From Ginkgo biloba (taxonomy: Eukaryota > Streptophyta > Ginkgoopsida > Ginkgoales > Ginkgoaceae): a DNA stretch of 11,152 bases. Location: contig JANKJI010183793.1 in assembly GCA_024626585.1 (NCBI GenBank), positions 1 through 11,152 on the forward strand, read 5' to 3'. The notes beneath the pieces were generated by a model. It was not told the origin of the DNA, made no database searches, and worked only from the letters and a program-made list of their open reading frames with translations. Positions 7,206 to 11,152 of this stretch are shown here, piece after piece. Both the position numbers and the translations under genes were made by a program. Each line of letters begins with the position of its first letter. Within the stretch, counting starts at the first letter, position 1.

Positions 7206-8600
7206 ATAGAGACAAAAACAAACAAACTATGTTTTCTCCACTAAGACTTAAATTAACATATTTATACAAAGGTATTAGTAGTTCAATGCTTAGTACATTT
7301 TATAGAGGATTCAGATATATAATTACATGAGTATTATTAATTATTTAATAGATTATTATTAAATATTTATTTGGCCATAATTAAATATTCAACTAACTAC
7401 AATTAACCGTGGATATCTATTTTGGTAAGTATTTAGAGTGTAAATATTTTCATATTACATTAGTATTATTTATAATTTTTCAATTTAAACATATTCAATT
7501 ATTGAGCTCCATATGGTTAATTAAAAAGCTAAAACTTATTATGGATAGAGTTATTACTTTCAAGTATTCTACGCATGTGGACGAGTTGATGGAAGGTGTA
7601 TATATAATACATTTTATTAATTTGTTAAAATGCATAATGCGTAATATATATACTTATTGCTTTGCGGTCACGACTAGACTTGAAGTCTTAGTGCTTAGTG
7701 CTTGGGTTAACGCGAGGTTTGATGTTTTTTATTTAATGTTTGAATATTATAGATGATGATTTCAGAGCTCACGCGGTGGTCACGCAAAGCTGCCCGACAG
7801 TCACATGACTCGCACGTTCCAAAGCAGCCCATGTTCCGACAACGCCACAAGTGAAAGTGAGAGTGCAGAAATTTGACAAGTGTCTGTTGGTGTTCGTCTT
7901 TATAGACACTTCAAAATAATATTAATAGACATATTTTCTTACAAAATCATGTCAAAGCAATAATGCGTATAATATATATTAAATATGTATATATAAAATG
8001 CATAATGCGTATAAAATGCATAATATGTATCTCCTATTCAATATATGTATAATGCGTTAAAATGACAATGTATATATCAATAGCTACAATGTCGATAAAA
8101 ATAGCTACCTCATTGTGTTGAGTCATTACCAAATTAATTAAGAAAAATTTTATATATATAAAAAAATCTTAGAGTGTGGCGATAAAAGCATTTTGTGAGA
8201 GCAGATGTCGAATGATTTCATGGTCTTATTAAAATTCACTATAGCTCATGCCATTCATACTGTTTTCATCCCACCACATCTTCATCCATTGGAGTGGATT
8301 CATTACCTTATCGGGCTTTGCTTATAGTTGGAATAACCATTCAAAATAAATTAATGCCACTTAAAATCTGTAGTAAAAATTGGAGATGCGAGATAATGTA
8401 GAGTAAATTTATGTAACTCTCCATCTCCTCCCACTAAATCCTCTTCCATCAACGAAGAGATTACTTTACGATATATTTACGCTAAATTAGGGATTGTGAA
8501 AACTCCCTCGGTTGAGTCACTCCTTATAATTGTTGTGGGTTGTAATTAGAGTAATGGGCGATTAATATAAATTTTGATCAAGGGAAAGGTCGTGAATGAA
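7206..8600. other. AT-rich intergenic DNA with a small GC-rich island
   Basis: Mostly AT-rich. About 7765-7870 is a GC-richer patch of unknown nature, followed by a perfect inverted repeat AAGTGTCT (7878-7885) and AGACACTT (7904-7911). A nested inverted repeat lies at 8382-8428 (GGAGATG..AGAGT..ACTCT..CATCTCC), and another at 8441-8459 (CTCTTC..GAAGAG). The 115-codon frame at 7409-7756 has no recognisable domain and an AT-rich composition, so I do not call it a gene. Roughly the last 300 bp may be upstream regulatory DNA of the gene at 8716, but no specific element is clear. Confidence 0.5.
7960..8070. repeat. Cluster of ATAATGCGTAT-like AT-rich repeats
   Basis: Copies of AATGCATAATGCGTAT or its parts occur at 7995-8030, with further partial copies (AATGCGTATAATATATAT, GTATAATGCGTTAAAATG) on both sides. 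A matching stretch AAAATGCATAATGCGTAATA sits about 370 bp upstream at 7627-7646. It looks like imperfect local duplication. No function is evident. Confidence 0.55.
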
Positions 8601-8627
8601 GTTCAGGTGAAGAGGCGGAAGTAGTGT

Positions 8628-8635
8628 TATAAAAG
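8628..8635 (+). promoter_or_regulatory. TATA box of the candidate gene at 8716
   Basis: TATAAAAG lies 81 bp before the start codon. A transcription start about 30 bp downstream would give a leader of about 55 nt. No ATG occurs between this box and 8716, so 8716 would be the first AUG of the message. Confidence 0.55.
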
Positions 8636-8712
8636 GGCAAGAAGGATATTTCTATTCCCATTGCAATTGGGAGATTATTGGTGCCAATTTTTATTTCGTA
8701 AAGATAACAGAG

Positions 8713-8837
8713 AATATGAATACGAATACGAATTCGAATGTCAGTATGAATATGAATACGAATACGAATATGAATATGAATCCGAATGTGAATGTGAATG
8801 TGAATATGAATATGAATATTAATACGAATACGAATAG
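8713..8837 (+). repeat. Coding hexanucleotide microsatellite (AATRYG)n
   Basis: A six-base period of AAT followed by ACG, ATG or GTG runs through the start of the open frame. It encodes Asn alternating with Thr, Met or Val for about 40 residues. Interruptions (TCG, CCG, ATT, TCAGT) show it is old enough to have diverged. The probable start codon is itself one of the repeat's ATG triplets. Read on the minus strand it gives a meaningless His-Ile-Arg pattern. Confidence 0.9.
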
Positions 8838-9648
8838 CAGAATTAGGTGTTATATGCAAGGAGGAGATAATCCCGGGATTTATATGGAGATAGACGATGG
8901 GCGTAGGGGCTGCAGCATGACTTCCCGAAGGAGCGAGAGCATGGTGAATTCTAATATAATGGATGGGCCATCTTCATATACTTCCACATTGCAGAGCATT
9001 AACTCTAACTCTCGAGGTGACGGTTATGGATTAATAAGCAATTCAGATAATTATAATTCGACATTGGAGAGGCGCATTATATCTCGTGATAATGGATTAT
9101 TAAGGAATGATACATCTTCAACATTGCACAAGCGCATTAACTCTAGCTCTAGAGTTGATGATAATGGATTAATAACAAATGACAAATCTTCCACATTGCC
9201 GAGGCTCATTAACTCCTACTCAAACTCTAACTCTGGAAGTGATGATTATGGATTAGTAATGAACGATAAATCTTTAGATAATTATAATTCCACATTGAAC
9301 AGGCAAAGGCGCATTGGCTCGGTAGGTGATGATTATGGATTAATACGGAATGATAATTATAATAACGATTCCGCAATGGACAAGCTAAGGCAAAGGAAAA
9401 GGCGCATTGGCTATGGAGATGATGATTATCGATTGATAAAAGCGAAGAGTCCAAGTGCAAGTCCACCTCCACCAAAAATAACATTTCTACCTCCGTCTCC
9501 GTCTCCCTCTCCGTCTCCACGTCATAATTATGAAATACAAAGGAGGAGTCCATCTTATAGACCACCGCCACTTCCTCTCACAAACCTCCCCATTCCAATC
9601 GACTTTCATCATCAAGTCAGTTGCGGTTGTTTATGCCGAATCCTCTAA
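8716..9648 (+). CDS. Unrecognised Asn-rich repeat protein with Pro-rich tail and C-terminal CaaX-like box (310 aa)
   Basis: I do not recognise a family. Visible organisation: residues 1-40 have Asn at nearly every second position; 41-87 form a mixed segment with Cys45 and Cys66; 88-243 hold about six degenerate repeats of about 25-30 residues around STL-x-RRI-S and DDYGLI-ND; 225-230 (RQRKRR) is a basic cluster; 245-295 is Pro/Ser-rich (ASPPPP, SPSPSPSP, RPPPLPL); the end is CGCLCRIL. Cys307-Arg-Ile-Leu fits a CaaX box, and a final Leu favours geranylgeranyltransferase I. Cys303 and Cys305 could be acylated, so membrane anchoring is inferred. There is no signal peptide or transmembrane segment. 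The start is the first ATG after the TATA box and has A at -3; the frame is closed upstream by a TGA at 8608. In-frame ATGs at residues 11, 13, 19, 21, 31, 33 and 47 are alternative starts. A single exon with an AATAAA after it supports a real gene, but expression is unproven. Confidence 0.65.
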   Translation: MNTNTNSNVSMNMNTNTNMNMNPNVNVNVNMNMNINTNTNSRIRCYMQGGDNPGIYMEIDDGRRGCSMTSRRSESMVNSNIMDGPSSYTSTLQSINSNSRGDGYGLISNSDNYNSTLERRIISRDNGLLRNDTSSTLHKRINSSSRVDDNGLITNDKSSTLPRLINSYSNSNSGSDDYGLVMNDKSLDNYNSTLNRQRRIGSVGDDYGLIRNDNYNNDSAMDKLRQRKRRIGYGDDDYRLIKAKSPSASPPPPKITFLPPSPSPSPSPRHNYEIQRRSPSYRPPPLPLTNLPIPIDFHHQVSCGCLCRIL

Positions 9649-9721
9649 TTATATATTTCTCAAACACCATTTATGTTTCTATTATTAAAAATGATATGTT
9701 TACAAAACAGTCTCCCAAAAA

Positions 9722-9727
9722 AATAAA
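9722..9727 (+). terminator. Polyadenylation signal of the candidate gene
   Basis: AATAAA lies 74 bp after the stop codon. T-rich stretches (TTGTTCATTGTTTCT) follow, and TTATGTTTCT precedes it, as in many plant 3' ends. The motif is common in AT-rich DNA, so support is modest. Confidence 0.45.
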
Positions 9728-11152
9728 CATTTAAATTGTTCATTGTTTCTAAAACCTAATAACTAAATTCACAACACCACGCTTCTTTAAATATAAATAT
9801 TAGGAGAAACAAAAGAAATGAATTTCAAGCAAAGATTCATGGCAAATATCATTGTTACGCATTGTCTAATATGATGTTATTTTAGACATATATACATAAT
9901 AGGTTATATACATAGAAGAATCTTAAAAATATGTTCATAAACTTTCTCATTTCTATGGTCATCTTTTTATATATATATTTTTTATCGCGTTGACGTCTAG
10001 AATTAGCATACACAATAGACCAATGATTAAGTGAAGTTGGGTGACTTATTTATAAGCATTCATAAGCACTCAGAGATATTTAGAATCTATAAATAAGATA
10101 ATTGGCACTATTTTATCAATTCGTGTTTAATATTTTATTAATTTTGTAATTCAACTTTCATAAACATTCACTCTAGCATTATTTTAAAGATATTCTCATA
10201 AGCTGTGAGGCATTTTAAAAGAGGGTTAAAATGTCAAATATAATGTCTTAGATTTAAAAATATATCTTGTAATAGAGGAGTCCAAACAACTATTTTAATG
10301 GATTAACTTTCAAACTAAATAAACACTATTGGATGATAATTGATTTAAGGTAATATGTGTAAACCCTCTTAAAAAGGACATTACCAAGGAAGGTCATAAA
10401 GGAATATCCCAATGTATGCCATCCATCCAAGCCCTCTCAATAGTCGATTCCATTCTAGCTTTAAGGACTTTAGTATATGTAATGAATATTCATCTTTGAA
10501 ATATCTTAATGTGTAAAATTAAAATCTTTGGTTTGAAGAAAAGTACTTTATCTAAAGAGTATACCTCCAACTTCTTATATGACTAGCTTATTGATCCATG
10601 TAGTCTATCCTTTCATAGTATACATCTACAACTATCTTTCTCAACTTATAAATCTATTTTTTCATTATACACCTCTAATGGATACGACTAATAAGTGTTG
10701 CTCTTTGTTTAGGTAATAAATATTATGTGGATAATCCCAATCACTATCATGACCATAAAAATATTGTTGACGGTTGTTCTTGACACTCGGAGTAAAAAGG
10801 GTGGATAAGGCTGGGACTGTTGAAACTCGAAGTAATAGTGTCAAGATAAGAAAACAGTGAGGGGTTGATAGACCCTCGACTTAAGTAGGGCCAGTTTCCT
10901 TATTATAAAGAATGAAAAAAATACAAAAATAGCCAGATAGTATTTACATAAGATACGTGGATGTTTTATAAAAGACGGGATCTAGCTCAATGTAGAAAAT
11001 ATTGAGGGAACAGAAGAAGAACATCAATTGCCACTAAGATAGTAAAGGAAAGATATCAGAGTATCAGTAAAATTAATATGTCGGCAGAGCCATGCCTTAT
11101 AAGTCAATGACAAGTGTAAGTTAAAATAAGAATTTCGAGCAATGACCTTGAG
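9728..11152. other. AT-rich intergenic DNA, no gene recognised
   Basis: No open frame of note, LTR, copia or gypsy motif, or RNA gene was seen. A (TA)n run lies near 9970-9978. An inverted repeat CTTGACACT (10779-10787) and AGTGTCAAG (10837-10845) encloses two ACTCGRAGTAA copies. It could be a relic of a small element, but no target duplication was identified. Confidence 0.5.

Noticed and set aside
7409-7756. 115-codon plus-strand frame in AT-rich DNA
   Set aside because: Hydrophobic/aromatic composition expected from AT-rich random sequence, no domain, no promoter or poly(A) context that stands out.
8578-8859. 93-codon minus-strand frame of alternating His/Ile/Arg
   Set aside because: Antisense reading of the hexanucleotide microsatellite inside the plus-strand gene.
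9227-9571. 114-codon minus-strand frame
   Set aside because: Antisense shadow of the repeat and Ser/Pro-rich parts of the plus-strand gene; its repetition comes from that gene's repeats.
10559-10680. Three similar TATACVTCTA-type phrases about 50-60 bp apart
   Set aside because: Spacing irregular (59 and 47 bp) and similarity short; expected by chance in AT-rich sequence.
11050-11065. TATCAGAGTATCAG resembling part of a tRNA-Met primer-binding site (TGGTATCAGAGC)
   Set aside because: Match is only partial, no LTR end (CA) lies directly upstream and no gag follows within the window.

Overview
The window looks like nuclear DNA of a seed plant, most likely an angiosperm. It is AT-rich and gene-poor. 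It holds decayed plant-type Ty1/copia LTR retrotransposons, a TATA-box/poly(A)-style single-exon candidate gene, and no bacterial gene architecture. The species cannot be named from the sequence. No rRNA, tRNA or CRISPR array was seen.

Layout: 1-3006 is a minus-strand copia remnant. Reading leftwards it has a gag zinc-knuckle tail, an integrase whose front is deleted, an integrase/RT hinge, reverse transcriptase, RNase H, a polypurine tract and part of a 3' LTR that leaves the window at base 1. 3007-3479 is featureless AT-rich sequence. 3480-5128 is a second, plus-strand copia remnant (RT, RNase H, polypurine tract, 3' LTR) that has lost everything 5' of RT. The two therefore lie head to head. 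Both are dead: the plus-strand copy stays almost entirely in one frame but has 12 in-frame stops, at least six of them at expected glutamine positions (CAG/CAA to TAG/TAA).

5331-7205 holds two blocks of an unfamiliar tandem repeat. The unit is about 145 bp, with longer versions at the left end, and each unit carries two hairpin modules with a GCGATGG/GCGACG-type core. The blocks are separated by an unrelated, GC-richer stretch of about 840 bp (roughly 6006-6840) with a C8-T-C4-G-C3 tract. They may be subterminal repeats of a non-autonomous DNA transposon, but no ends were identified.

7206-8600 is AT-rich non-coding DNA with a short GC-rich island and a cluster of ATAATGCGTAT-like repeats. 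8628-9727 is the one plausible intact gene. A TATA box is followed, with no intervening ATG, by a 310-codon open frame and then an AATAAA signal. The predicted protein is unrecognised. It begins with an Asn-every-second-residue tract made by a hexanucleotide microsatellite, continues with about six degenerate copies of a STL-RRI-S-DDYGLI-ND repeat and a Pro/Ser-rich segment, and ends in Cys-Gly-Cys-Leu-Cys-Arg-Ile-Leu, which fits a CaaX prenylation box with neighbouring cysteines. It is the most interesting object here. 9728-11152 shows no gene.

Nothing in the window suggests genes acting together as a system. It is a transposon-rich intergenic region around one lineage-specific candidate gene.
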